Assembly (NCBI GenBank): GCA_020024765.1
Contig: JAHHTG010000047.1
Span: forward strand, 1 to 8,937
Source of the DNA: Thomasclavelia sp.
Lineage (GTDB): Bacteria; Bacillota_I; Bacilli_A; Erysipelotrichales; Erysipelotrichaceae
Direction: 5' to 3'
DNA: 8,937 nt
Numbering within the stretch: the first letter of the stretch is position 1; the number at the start of each line of letters is the position of its first letter. The translations under genes were made by a program, and so were the position numbers. Positions 1 to 6,574 of this stretch are shown piece after piece. The notes under the pieces are model-generated. The model saw only the letters and a list, made by a program, of their open reading frames with translations. It was not told the DNA's origin and ran no database searches.

Positions 1-1
1 T

Positions 2-136
2 TTGTATAGCTTAGTTCATAAATCAATGTGTCCAGGATTCTGGGTACATATCATAGATGGGTCTAATTTTTTTAAAAGAAAAAATGAAAAAATATTTACA
101 ATGTTATTAAACTATATTTATATGTTAGAATTGTGA
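2..136 (+). CDS. Possible C-terminal tail of a convergent gene (partial)
   Basis: A reading frame open from the left edge runs 44 codons to a TGA at 134-136, ending 6 bases before the minus-strand prmC stop (143-145). The tail is a mix of hydrophobic, aromatic and basic residues and includes CPGFWVHIIDG, then FKRKNEK, then LLNYIYMLEL. It uses ordinary low-GC codons, and one Trp is TGG. I do not recognise the family. Seen: the open frame and its tail-to-tail position. Inferred: that it is coding, because a stop-free run of this length is fairly unlikely in such AT-rich DNA and because little non-coding DNA remains between the genes elsewhere in this block. No start is visible inside the window. 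Confidence 0.4.
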   Translation: MYSLVHKSMCPGFWVHIIDGSNFFKRKNEKIFTMLLNYIYMLEL

Positions 137-142
137 AAATTC

Positions 143-991
143 CTAAATTTTTATAAACATCATACGATTTTTGCCATTAATGTCTTTCAAAGCTTCAACT
201 TCAGCATCTTTGAAGTATTCTTTCGCAAGAGCAGTTAATGTTTCTTTTTGATTATAACCAATTTCAAAACCCAGCATTGCATGTTCATTTAATAATTTAT
301 GTGCATTTTCAAAGATTTCGCGATAATATTTTAAACCATCAGTGCCACCAAATAAGGCAACATGAGGTTCAAAGTCTTTAACACTAACTTCAAGATCTTC
401 TTCACTTGGAATATATGGTGGATTTGAAATTAAGATATCAAGTTTCACACCTTTTTCAATCAACGGATCAAGCATATTACCGACTGTGAATTCAATATTC
501 ACTTCATTGAGTTCAGCATTTTTCTTGGCAACATTAACCGCACCTTCAGAAATGTCACTAGCATAAACTCTTAACTTAGGCTCTTCCTTAGCTAAAGCAA
601 TCGCAATTGCTCCACTACCAGTTCCGATATCAGCTAAAGTAATTTCCTTATAGTCAGCAAAGTTTTCATCAATCATCGCTAAAGTATTACCAATTAGTTC
701 TTCGGTTTCATATCGTGGAATTAAAACATTATCATCCACCATTAACTTATATCCATAAAACCAACAATAACCCAAAACATAGTTAAGAGGTTCGTGATTT
801 AGTAAACGTTTAATACCAGCTTCAAATGTTGAAATGACTTCAGAATCAGCTTCATCATCTAAATGTAAATATAAATTGATATCACGTGCAAAACATAATT
901 CATATAAGAAAACTTTTATTGTCTCGGTAGTAATACCAGCTTCTGCAAAAGCAGTTTTATGTTCATGGAGAAGATTATTGTACGTTGTCAT
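143..991 (-). CDS. prmC: Peptide chain release factor N5-glutamine methyltransferase PrmC
   Basis: Cytosolic SAM-dependent methyltransferase that methylates the Gln of the GGQ motif in release factors, raising termination efficiency. The 282-residue length is normal. An N-terminal helical substrate-binding domain (about 1-75) contains the conserved P..YVLG segment (68-74). The linker has VLIPRYETEELI (89-100), where most relatives have PRP or PRS, so Tyr93 is a mild oddity. The Rossmann domain carries the SAM-binding motif DIGTGSGAIAIALA (121-134), the acidic end of strand 2 (about D146) and the diagnostic catalytic NPPY (190-193), followed by PSEEDL. The ATG at 991 lies inside the end of prfA, a 17-base overlap, so its substrate is encoded immediately upstream and translation is probably coupled. 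The Shine-Dalgarno is weak (AGAGA), which fits coupling. The stop is TAG. No convincing terminator follows. Confidence 0.96.
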   Translation of the reverse strand: MTTYNNLLHEHKTAFAEAGITTETIKVFLYELCFARDINLYLHLDDEADSEVISTFEAGIKRLLNHEPLNYVLGYCWFYGYKLMVDDNVLIPRYETEELIGNTLAMIDENFADYKEITLADIGTGSGAIAIALAKEEPKLRVYASDISEGAVNVAKKNAELNEVNIEFTVGNMLDPLIEKGVKLDILISNPPYIPSEEDLEVSVKDFEPHVALFGGTDGLKYYREIFENAHKLLNEHAMLGFEIGYNQKETLTALAKEYFKDAEVEALKDINGKNRMMFIKI

Positions 992-2057
992 TTAGCAATT
1001 TCTCTTTTTGTTCATTTTCTAATAGTGCATTAACGATGTCATCTAATTTGCCATCCATAATTTGTTCCAATTGTTTAATTGTTAAACCAATACGGTGGTC
1101 ACTAACGCGGTTTTGTGGATAGTTGTATGTTCTAATCTTTTCAGAACGGTCGCCAGTACCGATTTTAGATTTACGGATTGCTCCTTCTTTTTCAGCCTTT
1201 TGACGAGCATATTCTTCATAAACTCTAGCACGAATAATCTTTAGAGCAGTTTCACGATTGGCAATTTGTGAACGACCATCTTGGCAGTTTACAGTAATAC
1301 CTGTAGGCTTGTGAACAATACGAACTGCACTATCAGTCTTATTGATATGTTGTCCGCCTGCTCCACTTGCGCGGTGTGTTTCAAATTCTAGATCTGAATC
1401 AGGAATTTCAATAGCATCTTCTTCAATATCTGGTAATACTAAAACAGTTGCAGTAGATGTGTGGATACGACCTTGAGTTTCAGTCTTTGGCACACGTTGA
1501 ACACGATGCGCACCTGATTCAAACTTGAAATGACGGTATGCATCACGACCTTTAACATTAAAACTAATTAAAGAATAGCCACCTGCTTCCGATTCACTAG
1601 CTTCCATGACTTGGACCTTATATCCTAATCTTTCGGCATAGTATGAATACATTCTAAATAGGTCACCGGCGAAAATATTACCTTCATCACCACCAGCTGC
1701 TCCACGAATTTCAACGATACAGTCATTTTCATCTTCTGGATCACGTGGTAATAGTAATTCATCAATTCTTGCTGAAACGTGCTCTAATTCGGCTTCTTTT
1801 TCTTCGATTTCCATTTGAGCCATTTCTTTCATTTCTTCATCTTCAACTTCAGATAATAAAGTCTTTGTTTCTTCGATGTCAGTTTCTAAATTCTTTAGAC
1901 GTTGGTAGCATTCGTAAGCATCGGCGATTGAAGCTTGTTCTTTTGAAAGCTTAGCAACTTGTTTAGGATCATTCAAGATTTCTTCAGTTGACATTAATTC
2001 GCTAATTTCGTTATATCTTTTCTCAATACTTTGTAATTTTATAATTCGAGCGTCCAT
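975..2057 (-). CDS. prfA: Peptide chain release factor 1 (RF1)
   Basis: Class I release factor that reads UAA and UAG in the ribosomal A site and triggers peptidyl-tRNA hydrolysis. It is 360 residues, the usual RF1 length. A long acidic coiled-coil domain 1 occupies about 1-110. The codon-recognition domain holds the RF1-type PxT tripeptide (P190-K191-T192 in RVPKTETQGRIHTST), which separates it from RF2 (SPF). The catalytic GGQ is at 234-236 in SGAGGQHINKTDSAVRI, and the basic C-terminal part includes RTYNYPQNRVSDHR (309-322). The ATG shares one base with the tdk stop (TAATG) and has a strong Shine-Dalgarno (AAAAGGGGAG), so it is translated both independently and in coupling. It is followed by its modifying enzyme prmC. 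A TGA-terminated gene in the window (ispF) implies that RF2 is encoded elsewhere. Confidence 0.98.
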   Translation of the reverse strand: MDARIIKLQSIEKRYNEISELMSTEEILNDPKQVAKLSKEQASIADAYECYQRLKNLETDIEETKTLLSEVEDEEMKEMAQMEIEEKEAELEHVSARIDELLLPRDPEDENDCIVEIRGAAGGDEGNIFAGDLFRMYSYYAERLGYKVQVMEASESEAGGYSLISFNVKGRDAYRHFKFESGAHRVQRVPKTETQGRIHTSTATVLVLPDIEEDAIEIPDSDLEFETHRASGAGGQHINKTDSAVRIVHKPTGITVNCQDGRSQIANRETALKIIRARVYEEYARQKAEKEGAIRKSKIGTGDRSEKIRTYNYPQNRVSDHRIGLTIKQLEQIMDGKLDDIVNALLENEQKEKLLNDNVQ

Positions 2058-2659
2058 TATTTACTCCCCTTTTCAATATTTGGTTTATCTAATATTACAT
2101 GGCAATGACGGCAGCGTGCTTCATATGATTCACTCGCGCCAACTAAGACAATCGGATCAATATAGCGAGCTGGCTTGCCATTAATCATTCTTTGTGTACG
2201 TGTAGCTGGTGCCCCACATTGGTTACATACAGCTGTTAGCTTTGTAACGAACTCAGCTTGAGTAATTAACTTAGGCATTGGTCCAAAAGGTTCTCCACGG
2301 AAATCTAAATCAAGCCCCGCGCACATTACACGCATACCACGGTTTGCAAGTTCGTTGCAAACTTCACAAACACGTTCATCAAAGAATTGCACTTCATCAA
2401 TCGCAACAACTTCAGTTGTAGGTTTGACATAATTGAAAATATCAAGTGGATTATCAATCACAATTGATTCCACAGCGCTACCGGCATGTGAAACAACTTT
2501 CGTATCAGAATAGCGGTTATCAATTTTTGGTTTAAAAACTAAAATTTCTTTGTGAGCAAATTCAAGAACTTTAATTCGGCGAATAAGTTCTTCAGTCTTT
2601 CCGGCAAACATACATCCAGAAATTACTTCTACCCAACCATCTTTATATCTTTGGTACAT
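2057..2659 (-). CDS. tdk: Thymidine kinase (type II, zinc-containing)
   Basis: Cytosolic salvage enzyme, ATP + thymidine to dTMP + ADP. With the start chosen here the protein has 200 residues, normal for bacterial TK. Walker A is GCMFAGKT (15-22), IDEVQFF (87-93) carries the catalytic Glu89, and the lasso region includes FRGEPFGPMPKL (120-131). The zinc ribbon uses C145/C148 and C183/C186; SYEARCRH is a family hallmark. An in-frame ATG five codons upstream (2674) was rejected, because GGGAGAT sits between the two ATGs at good spacing for the inner one and because B. subtilis Tdk likewise begins a few residues before the conserved GW segment. The stop overlaps the prfA ATG by one base. A TATAAT at 2693-2688 directly behind the rpmE terminator may start this tdk-prfA-prmC unit. 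Confidence 0.97.
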   Translation of the reverse strand: MYQRYKDGWVEVISGCMFAGKTEELIRRIKVLEFAHKEILVFKPKIDNRYSDTKVVSHAGSAVESIVIDNPLDIFNYVKPTTEVVAIDEVQFFDERVCEVCNELANRGMRVMCAGLDLDFRGEPFGPMPKLITQAEFVTKLTAVCNQCGAPATRTQRMINGKPARYIDPIVLVGASESYEARCRHCHVILDKPNIEKGSK

Positions 2660-2687
2660 CGTTATATCTCCCATTCAAACAACTAAT

Positions 2688-2693
2688 ATTATA
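2688..2693 (-). promoter_or_regulatory. Candidate promoter -10 for tdk-prfA-prmC
   Basis: A perfect TATAAT on the minus strand lies between the rpmE terminator and tdk. The expected start point is about 2681, giving a leader of roughly 20 bases that contains the GGGAGAT ribosome binding site of the inner tdk ATG. No good -35 is present: the 17-base spacing falls in the T-run of the terminator. It may be weak, or tdk may also depend on readthrough. Confidence 0.5.
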
Positions 2694-2704
2694 CATGAAG
2701 CGCC

Positions 2705-2738
2705 TTAATAAAAAAATAAGGGACATCCCTTATTTTTT
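2705..2738 (-). terminator. Intrinsic terminator of rpmE
   Basis: On the minus strand a perfect 12-bp stem AAAAAATAAGGG / CCCTTATTTTTT (2738-2727 with 2722-2711) closes a 4-base ATGT loop and continues into another T and ATT. The rpmE stop codon TAA (2732-2730) lies inside the upstream arm. The GC part of the stem is only 3 bp, so some readthrough into tdk is plausible. Confidence 0.85.
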
Positions 2739-2936
2739 AAGACCATACTTTTTATTGAACTTTTCAATTCGACCTTGAGCAGCTGCGAATCTTTGACGTC
2801 CTGTATAGAATGGATGGCAATTTGAGCAAGTATCAACTTTGATATCACCTTTAGTTGAACCAGTTTCAAATGTTGCACCACAACTTGTACAAGTTACAGT
2901 AGCTCTCTTGTATTCTGGATGAATTCCTTTTTTCAT
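2730..2936 (-). CDS. rpmE: 50S ribosomal protein bL31, zinc-binding form
   Basis: Component of the large ribosomal subunit that helps form an intersubunit bridge. The protein has 68 residues, starting MKKGIHPEYK, with the family core HPFYTGRQRFAAAQGRIEKFNKKYGL (41-66). The zinc site is C16-x-x-C19 and C37-x-x-C40; B. subtilis and E. coli bL31 have C-x-C at the first pair, so this copy carries one extra residue, as I recall for Mollicutes proteins. The start was set at 2936, not at an in-frame ATG at 3011: GGGAG sits about 11 bases upstream, the -10 and transcription start lie inside the longer frame, and homologues begin here. It is a single-gene unit with its own promoter, hairpin leader and terminator. 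The gene order murA-rpmE-tdk-prfA matches B. subtilis apart from missing rho and glpX. Confidence 0.97.
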   Translation of the reverse strand: MKKGIHPEYKRATVTCTSCGATFETGSTKGDIKVDTCSNCHPFYTGRQRFAAAQGRIEKFNKKYGLKK

Positions 2937-2989
2937 AAACGCGTTTTCTCCCTTCTGCCTTAGGTATCTTATCAACCTAAAGTAAGTGC
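2937..2989 (-). promoter_or_regulatory. rpmE 5' leader with hairpin (candidate L31 leader)
   Basis: The predicted untranslated leader is about 53 bases. On the minus strand CTTTAGGT (2982-2975) pairs with ACCTAAGG (2965-2958) as an 8-bp stem with one G-U pair and a 9-base loop TGATAAGAT. The stem ends 5 bases before the GGGAG ribosome binding site (2952-2948). The position suits translational autoregulation by bL31, which is known for E. coli rpmE, and structured L31 leaders have been described in Firmicutes. Seen: the stem. Inferred: its function. Confidence 0.45.
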
Positions 2990-2995
2990 TTATAT

Positions 2996-3024
2996 AATAT
3001 ATCATAAGCAATATTCAAAATCAA
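2996..3024 (-). promoter_or_regulatory. rpmE promoter (extended -10)
   Basis: Minus-strand -35 TTGATT (3024-3019), a 17-base spacer, and -10 TATATT (3001-2996) preceded by TGA, that is, an extended TGn -10. The expected start is near 2989. It lies inside the longer rpmE frame, supporting the shorter protein. Confidence 0.7.
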
Positions 3025-3074
3025 TCATTTATCAACTTCAAAACCGATAATTTCTTGATTTTTTTACTAATTAT

Positions 3075-3122
3075 GTAAATGTACAAATTAATGCGTAAAT
3101 AAAGGCTAATTCTTACATTTAC
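3075..3122 (-). repeat. Inverted repeat between murA and rpmE
   Basis: GTAAATGTA (3075-3083) and TACATTTAC (3114-3122) are perfect 9-bp inverted arms separated by 30 bases. A further GTAAAT lies at 3095-3100, 20 bases from the first. No T-run follows on the minus strand, so it does not look like an intrinsic terminator for murA, and no other terminator is visible between murA and rpmE. Function unknown. Confidence 0.4.
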
Positions 3123-3131
3123 TTATCTAAA

Positions 3132-4379
3132 TTATTCAACATCAGCGCCCAATGAACGAAGCTTTTCTTTGATGTTTTCATAGCCTCGATAGATATGATA
3201 AGCATCTTTAATCGTCGTTTCACCTTCTGCCATTAATGCCGCAATGACAAGTGATGCACCACATCTTAAATCAGTAGCTGTAACATTGGCACCCGTTAAT
3301 GGCGTTGGACCGGTAATCGATGAAGAGCCTTTTAACACTTCGATATCAGCCCCCATCTTAGCAAGTTCAGCACAATGCTTGAAACGTTCTGGATAAATTG
3401 TATCTTTAACACGTGATAGTCCAACACATTGCGTTAATAAAGCTGTTAGAGGTTGTTGAAGATCAGTTGCAAAGCCAGGGTAAGGCAATGTCTTAATTTC
3501 CACTGCATTTAAATCTTTGCTTTCAAAGATTTCAACACTATCGATATTAACCTTCATGTTGACACCAATTTCTTCAAGTTTTAGCAATAATGATTCCAAG
3601 TGTTGTGGAATAATATTTGTAATACGCATATATTTAGCACACGCTGCAGCCATGATAATATATGTTCCAGCTTCGATTCGATCAGGAATGATTTCATGAA
3701 AACAACCACTTAATTCTTCAACACCATCAATCGTGATTTCATCTGTACCTGCGCCACGAATTTTGGCACCCATTTTATTAAGCATCGATGAAACGTCGAT
3801 GATTTCAGGCTCCTTTGCTGCATTTTCAATAGTTGTACGGCCTTTAGCGAAGACTGCTGCCATCATGATATTGATTGTTGCACCAACTGAAGCAAAGTCT
3901 AAATAAATATTTGTACCAACTAATTCATCGGCTTGAATAATATAGTACCCATCATCGTAATCTACAGTTGCACCTAAAGCTTCAAAACCTTTTAAGTGTA
4001 AATCAATTGGACGAGGGCCTAAATAACAGCCACCCGACATCTTAATCTTTACATATTTATAGCGGCCAAGTAATGCACCCATGAAATAATAAGATGCTCT
4101 TAGCTTACCTACATTTTCATCATCAAGTGTTACATTTTTAATATCGGTCGGATCAATAACTAGGTGATCAGCGCGTTTGATAACTCGAACATTTAAAACC
4201 TTAAGCAATGAAGATAAAGCTTCAACATCAGAAATATCCGGAACATCACAAATTGTGACGGCATTGTTTGCTAGGACAGTTGCAGGGATTAAAGCGACTG
4301 TCGCGTTCTTTGAACCACTAATGCGAACCTCGCCTTCCAGTCTTTTTCCACCATTAATTACAATCGTATCATTCATCAT
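3132..4379 (-). CDS. murA: UDP-N-acetylglucosamine 1-carboxyvinyltransferase (MurA)
   Basis: First committed step of peptidoglycan synthesis: transfers enolpyruvate from PEP to UDP-GlcNAc in the cytosol. The 415-residue, two-lobed EPSP-synthase-like fold is of normal length. Visible key residues are K24-N25 in ISGSKNATVALIPA, R95 in KLRASYYFMG, the catalytic Cys118 in SGGCYLGPRPIDLHLKGFEALGA (fosfomycin target, so the Cys-to-Asp resistance form is absent), D306 in PGFATD and R399 in IYRGYENI. The GGCxLGPRP form and the location near fba and rpmE match the second Gram-positive paralogue (murAB/murZ), so another murA may exist elsewhere. The ATG shares one base with the upstream HAD stop (TAATGATG), with GAGGAT about 10 bases before it. 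The second ATG is also possible but less well spaced. It is co-transcribed with the HAD gene. Confidence 0.97.
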   Translation of the reverse strand: MMNDTIVINGGKRLEGEVRISGSKNATVALIPATVLANNAVTICDVPDISDVEALSSLLKVLNVRVIKRADHLVIDPTDIKNVTLDDENVGKLRASYYFMGALLGRYKYVKIKMSGGCYLGPRPIDLHLKGFEALGATVDYDDGYYIIQADELVGTNIYLDFASVGATINIMMAAVFAKGRTTIENAAKEPEIIDVSSMLNKMGAKIRGAGTDEITIDGVEELSGCFHEIIPDRIEAGTYIIMAAACAKYMRITNIIPQHLESLLLKLEEIGVNMKVNIDSVEIFESKDLNAVEIKTLPYPGFATDLQQPLTALLTQCVGLSRVKDTIYPERFKHCAELAKMGADIEVLKGSSSITGPTPLTGANVTATDLRCGASLVIAALMAEGETTIKDAYHIYRGYENIKEKLRSLGADVE

Positions 4380-5032
4380 TACTTTATATCCTCAATTACT
4401 TTCATTAAACCATTTATATCTTTAACTATTTTATCTGCAGCACTCTGATCAACTGGGAAACGTTTTTCTTCCCGAGCAATTGTCAAAATGCCAGCATTTT
4501 TACCGGCTAAAATACCAGCAGTTGAATCTTCATAAATCAAAGCCTCTTCTCTCTTAATATTTAAGACTTCTAAAGCTTTTAAATAAACATCCGGCGCTGG
4601 TTTAGCATGTTGACATTCATATCCTGTGATAATGGCATCGATGTAGGAATCAATTCCGTTTTCCACCAAGCATCTTTTTATTTCATCACGATAATTTGAT
4701 GAACAGATGGCTAAACGGTAACCACGATTGCTTAATTCTTTAATTGTTTCAGCGACATCATCAAAAATATATTTACGATAATCCAAAAGATGATCTTCAT
4801 AAAAATATTTTGTGTTAATTTTTTCAATTTCCTCGACGCTGTAACGATTATCAAACATGTCTGCAATCACGATATAAGACTCTGGGAAAATTGTCCCAAC
4901 AATTCTTGATACATCACTCTTTGGACCTGTATAACCAAGTTTAATCATATATTCATAGGTCCCATCGATATAAAATTCTTCCGTATCGACCAAGGTTCCA
5001 TCTAGATCAAATAAAATCGCTTTTAGTTCCAT
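4379..5032 (-). CDS. HAD-family phosphatase/phosphomutase, beta-phosphoglucomutase-like
   Basis: Cytosolic HAD hydrolase of the subfamily with an N-terminal cap insertion. Numbered from the ATG used here (217 residues), motif I is FDLDGTLVDTEE (nucleophile D9, acid/base D11), motif II is ICSSN (S111), motif III is AKPAPDVY (K144) and motif IV is YEDSTAGILAGKNAG (E168, D169). The helical cap lies between about 17 and 80. KPAPD and EDSxxGI are typical of beta-phosphoglucomutase-like and sugar-phosphate phosphatases. Substrate cannot be read from sequence, and coupling to murA (one-base overlap) need not mean a cell-wall role. An alternative TTG start one codon upstream is unlikely: AGAGG would then lie only 2 bases away, against 5 for the ATG. 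The gene starts right behind a strong promoter with a leader of only about 9 bases. Confidence 0.88.
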   Translation of the reverse strand: MELKAILFDLDGTLVDTEEFYIDGTYEYMIKLGYTGPKSDVSRIVGTIFPESYIVIADMFDNRYSVEEIEKINTKYFYEDHLLDYRKYIFDDVAETIKELSNRGYRLAICSSNYRDEIKRCLVENGIDSYIDAIITGYECQHAKPAPDVYLKALEVLNIKREEALIYEDSTAGILAGKNAGILTIAREEKRFPVDQSAADKIVKDINGLMKVIEDIK

Positions 5033-5047
5033 CAATACCTCTTTAAT

Positions 5048-5077
5048 ATTATAACCAAGAGATACTTAAATAATCAA
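5048..5077 (-). promoter_or_regulatory. Promoter of the HAD-murA unit
   Basis: Minus-strand -35 TTGATT (5077-5072), an 18-base spacer and a perfect -10 TATAAT (5053-5048). The expected start, near 5041, leaves a leader that is essentially just GAGGTATTG before the ATG. It sits in the gap behind the fba terminator and shares its -35 hexamer with the rpmE promoter. Confidence 0.75.
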
Positions 5078-5096
5078 ACGATATTACTCTAAGCAG

Positions 5097-5122
5097 AAAA
5101 AAACCCGCTAAGCGGGCTTTTT
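5097..5122 (-). terminator. Intrinsic terminator of fba
   Basis: Minus strand: AAAAAGCCCGC, loop TTA, GCGGGTTTTTTT. The GC core is 5 bp, extended by a wobble and A-T pairs, with a 7-base T tail (5103-5097). The A and T flanks also make it potentially active in the other direction. Confidence 0.93.
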
Positions 5123-5138
5123 AATTATGATAGTGCGA

Positions 5139-6002
5139 TTAAGCCTTGTGAGCAGAACCGAATGTTTCGCACATAGCGATACACTTATTGATAATTGCTT
5201 CAGTACCTGGGGCAAAAATCTTACGAGGGTCATAACCCTTACCTTCTAAGTCTTTTCCAGCTTCGAAGTATTTACGAGTTGCATCAGCGAAAACTAATTG
5301 TAATTCAGTGTTAACGTTAATCTTAGAAACACCTAAAGAAATAGCTTTCTTGATTTGGTCTTCAGGAATACCTGAACCACCATGTAATACTAGAGGTAAG
5401 CCTTTTGTAACTTGTTGAATTGCATCAAGAGTTTCAAAACTTAAGCCAGCCCAGTTTGCAGGGTATTTACCATGGATGTTACCAATGCCTGCAGCTAAGA
5501 AGTCAACACCTAAATCAGCAACACGACGGCATTCTTCTGGATCGGCAACTTCACCTAATGAAGTAACACCATCTTCAGTACCACCGATACCACCAACTTC
5601 ACATTCAACACTGATTCCTCTAGAGTGAGCGAATTCGATGATTTCTTTTGACTTTTCAACGTTTTCTTCGATTGGGTAGTGAGAACCATCGAACATTACT
5701 GAAGTGAATCCAGCTTCAATACAAGCTTTAGAACCTTCGAATGTACCATGGTCTAAGTGTAGAGCAACTGGAACTGTGATACCTAAAGCATCATGAATTT
5801 CCTTAACCATTGCAACTACAGTTTTGAAACCGCACATGTATTTAGCAGCACCTTCTGATACACCTAAAATAACTGGTGATTGTGCTTGTTCACATGCTTT
5901 AAGAATAGATTTAGTCCATTCTAAGTTGTTAATATTGAAGGCAGGAACAGCGTAATGACCTTCATGAGCTTTTTGAAGCATTTCTGTTGCAGAAACTAAC
6001 AT
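5139..6002 (-). CDS. fba: Fructose-bisphosphate aldolase, class II
   Basis: Zn-dependent glycolytic aldolase: fructose 1,6-bisphosphate to DHAP + glyceraldehyde 3-phosphate, cytosolic. The 287-residue TIM barrel matches Gram-positive FbaA in length. Visible active-site features: HLDHG (82-86) with D84 and zinc ligand H85, SVMFDGSHYPIEEN (101-114), ECEVGGIGGTEDG (133-145) with E135, zinc ligands H177 in GNIHGKYPANW and H207 in LVLHGGSG, and the phosphate-binding segment KINVNTELQ (227-235). A tagatose-bisphosphate aldolase is the main alternative, but the neighbourhood between rpoE and murA favours FbaA. The ATG has an excellent AGGAGG 8 bases upstream. The gene is alone between ispF and its own strong terminator, consistent with high, separate expression. 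Confidence 0.95.
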   Translation of the reverse strand: MLVSATEMLQKAHEGHYAVPAFNINNLEWTKSILKACEQAQSPVILGVSEGAAKYMCGFKTVVAMVKEIHDALGITVPVALHLDHGTFEGSKACIEAGFTSVMFDGSHYPIEENVEKSKEIIEFAHSRGISVECEVGGIGGTEDGVTSLGEVADPEECRRVADLGVDFLAAGIGNIHGKYPANWAGLSFETLDAIQQVTKGLPLVLHGGSGIPEDQIKKAISLGVSKINVNTELQLVFADATRKYFEAGKDLEGKGYDPRKIFAPGTEAIINKCIAMCETFGSAHKA

Positions 6003-6094
6003 TTAAATATCCTCCTATGTCTGATTTTATTTTAACTCATTTTATGGTTTTTTACATCAATTTAAAACTAATACTTTGAAATTGTGTTATTTAT
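6003..6094 (-). promoter_or_regulatory. fba upstream region with ribosome binding site and possible -10
   Basis: A 92-base, very AT-rich gap. AGGAGG (about 6016-6011) is the fba ribosome binding site. Two TAAAAT hexamers on the minus strand (6044-6039 and 6034-6029) could be -10 elements, but no convincing -35 is correctly spaced from either. No terminator for ispF is visible, so ispF transcripts may run into fba. Confidence 0.4.
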
Positions 6095-6574
6095 TCAATT
6101 ATTTTTCACAAGCATGACCACTGCTTGAGCTAAAACACCTTTTTCTTCTCCGACAAAGCCTAAGCCTTCGGCACAAGTAGCTTTGACATTGATGTTGGTT
6201 TCATCAGTATGTAAAGCTTGTGCAATGTTCTTACGCATTGTATCAAGATATGGTGCCATTTTTGGTTTTTCGATAACAATAATTGAATCAACGTTGTTAA
6301 TTTGATAGCCTCTCTCTATCATCATCTTATATGTTTCTTCAAGCAAAACTAACGAAGAAATCCCCTTATATTTAGGATCCTTATCGCTAAAATGTGTGCC
6401 AATATCCTTTAACCCTAACGCCCCGATAATCGCTTCAGTAATTGCGTGTAATAAGACGTCTGCATCGCTGTGGCCTAGTAGACCTTTATCGTGAGGAATT
6501 TTCACACCTCCAATAATTAAATCTCTGCCTTCAACAAGACGGTGAATGTCTTGCGACTGTCCAATCCTATACAT
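6095..6574 (-). CDS. ispF: 2-C-methyl-D-erythritol 2,4-cyclodiphosphate synthase
   Basis: MEP-pathway enzyme of isoprenoid precursor synthesis: cyclises 4-diphosphocytidyl-methylerythritol 2-phosphate to the 2,4-cyclodiphosphate, releasing CMP; homotrimer with a divalent metal. It is 159 residues, normal for the family. Metal ligands D9 and H11 (SQDIHRL) and H43 (HSDADVLLH, 35-43) are present, as are DIGTHFSDKDPKYKG (57-71), EKPKMAPY (102-109) and KATCAEGLGFVGEEKG (131-146). An in-frame ATG ten codons upstream (6604) was rejected: GGGAGG lies 6 bases before the inner ATG, and homologues begin MYRIG-like. It overlaps the end of the HAD gene by 8 bases (ATGTATAG), so the two are translationally coupled. 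The stop is TGA, the only one among the complete genes here. Confidence 0.96.
   Translation of the reverse strand: MYRIGQSQDIHRLVEGRDLIIGGVKIPHDKGLLGHSDADVLLHAITEAIIGALGLKDIGTHFSDKDPKYKGISSLVLLEETYKMMIERGYQINNVDSIIVIEKPKMAPYLDTMRKNIAQALHTDETNINVKATCAEGLGFVGEEKGVLAQAVVMLVKNN

Noticed and set aside
26..49. 10-bp plus-strand hairpin with two G-U pairs and a GATT loop
   Set aside because: It lies inside the probable plus-strand reading frame and is not followed directly by a T-run (17 bases intervene), so neither a terminator nor an RNA gene can be supported.
1745..1954. Plus-strand open frame of 69 codons
   Set aside because: It is antisense to the acidic coiled-coil part of prfA; its Leu/Arg-rich composition is the mirror of Glu/Lys codons.
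2937..3011. N-terminal extension of bL31 (25 residues)
   Set aside because: The extension would be translated from DNA that includes the rpmE -10 and leader hairpin, and no known bL31 has it.
3086..3106. Zur-type site that might control rpmE
   Set aside because: GCGTAAAT only loosely resembles half of a Gram-positive Zur box and has no matching inverted half; zinc control is also usual for the non-zinc paralogue rather than this form.
3539..3546. Further TATCGATA resembling the shared promoter element
   Set aside because: It is in the murA coding region and lacks the TAAATCAT flank, so it is likely chance.
3517..3699. Plus-strand open frame of 60 codons
   Set aside because: Antisense shadow within murA, with no ribosome binding site of note.
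4177..4425. Plus-strand open frame of 82 codons
   Set aside because: Antisense to the murA start and the HAD end; both sense genes have clear family motifs.
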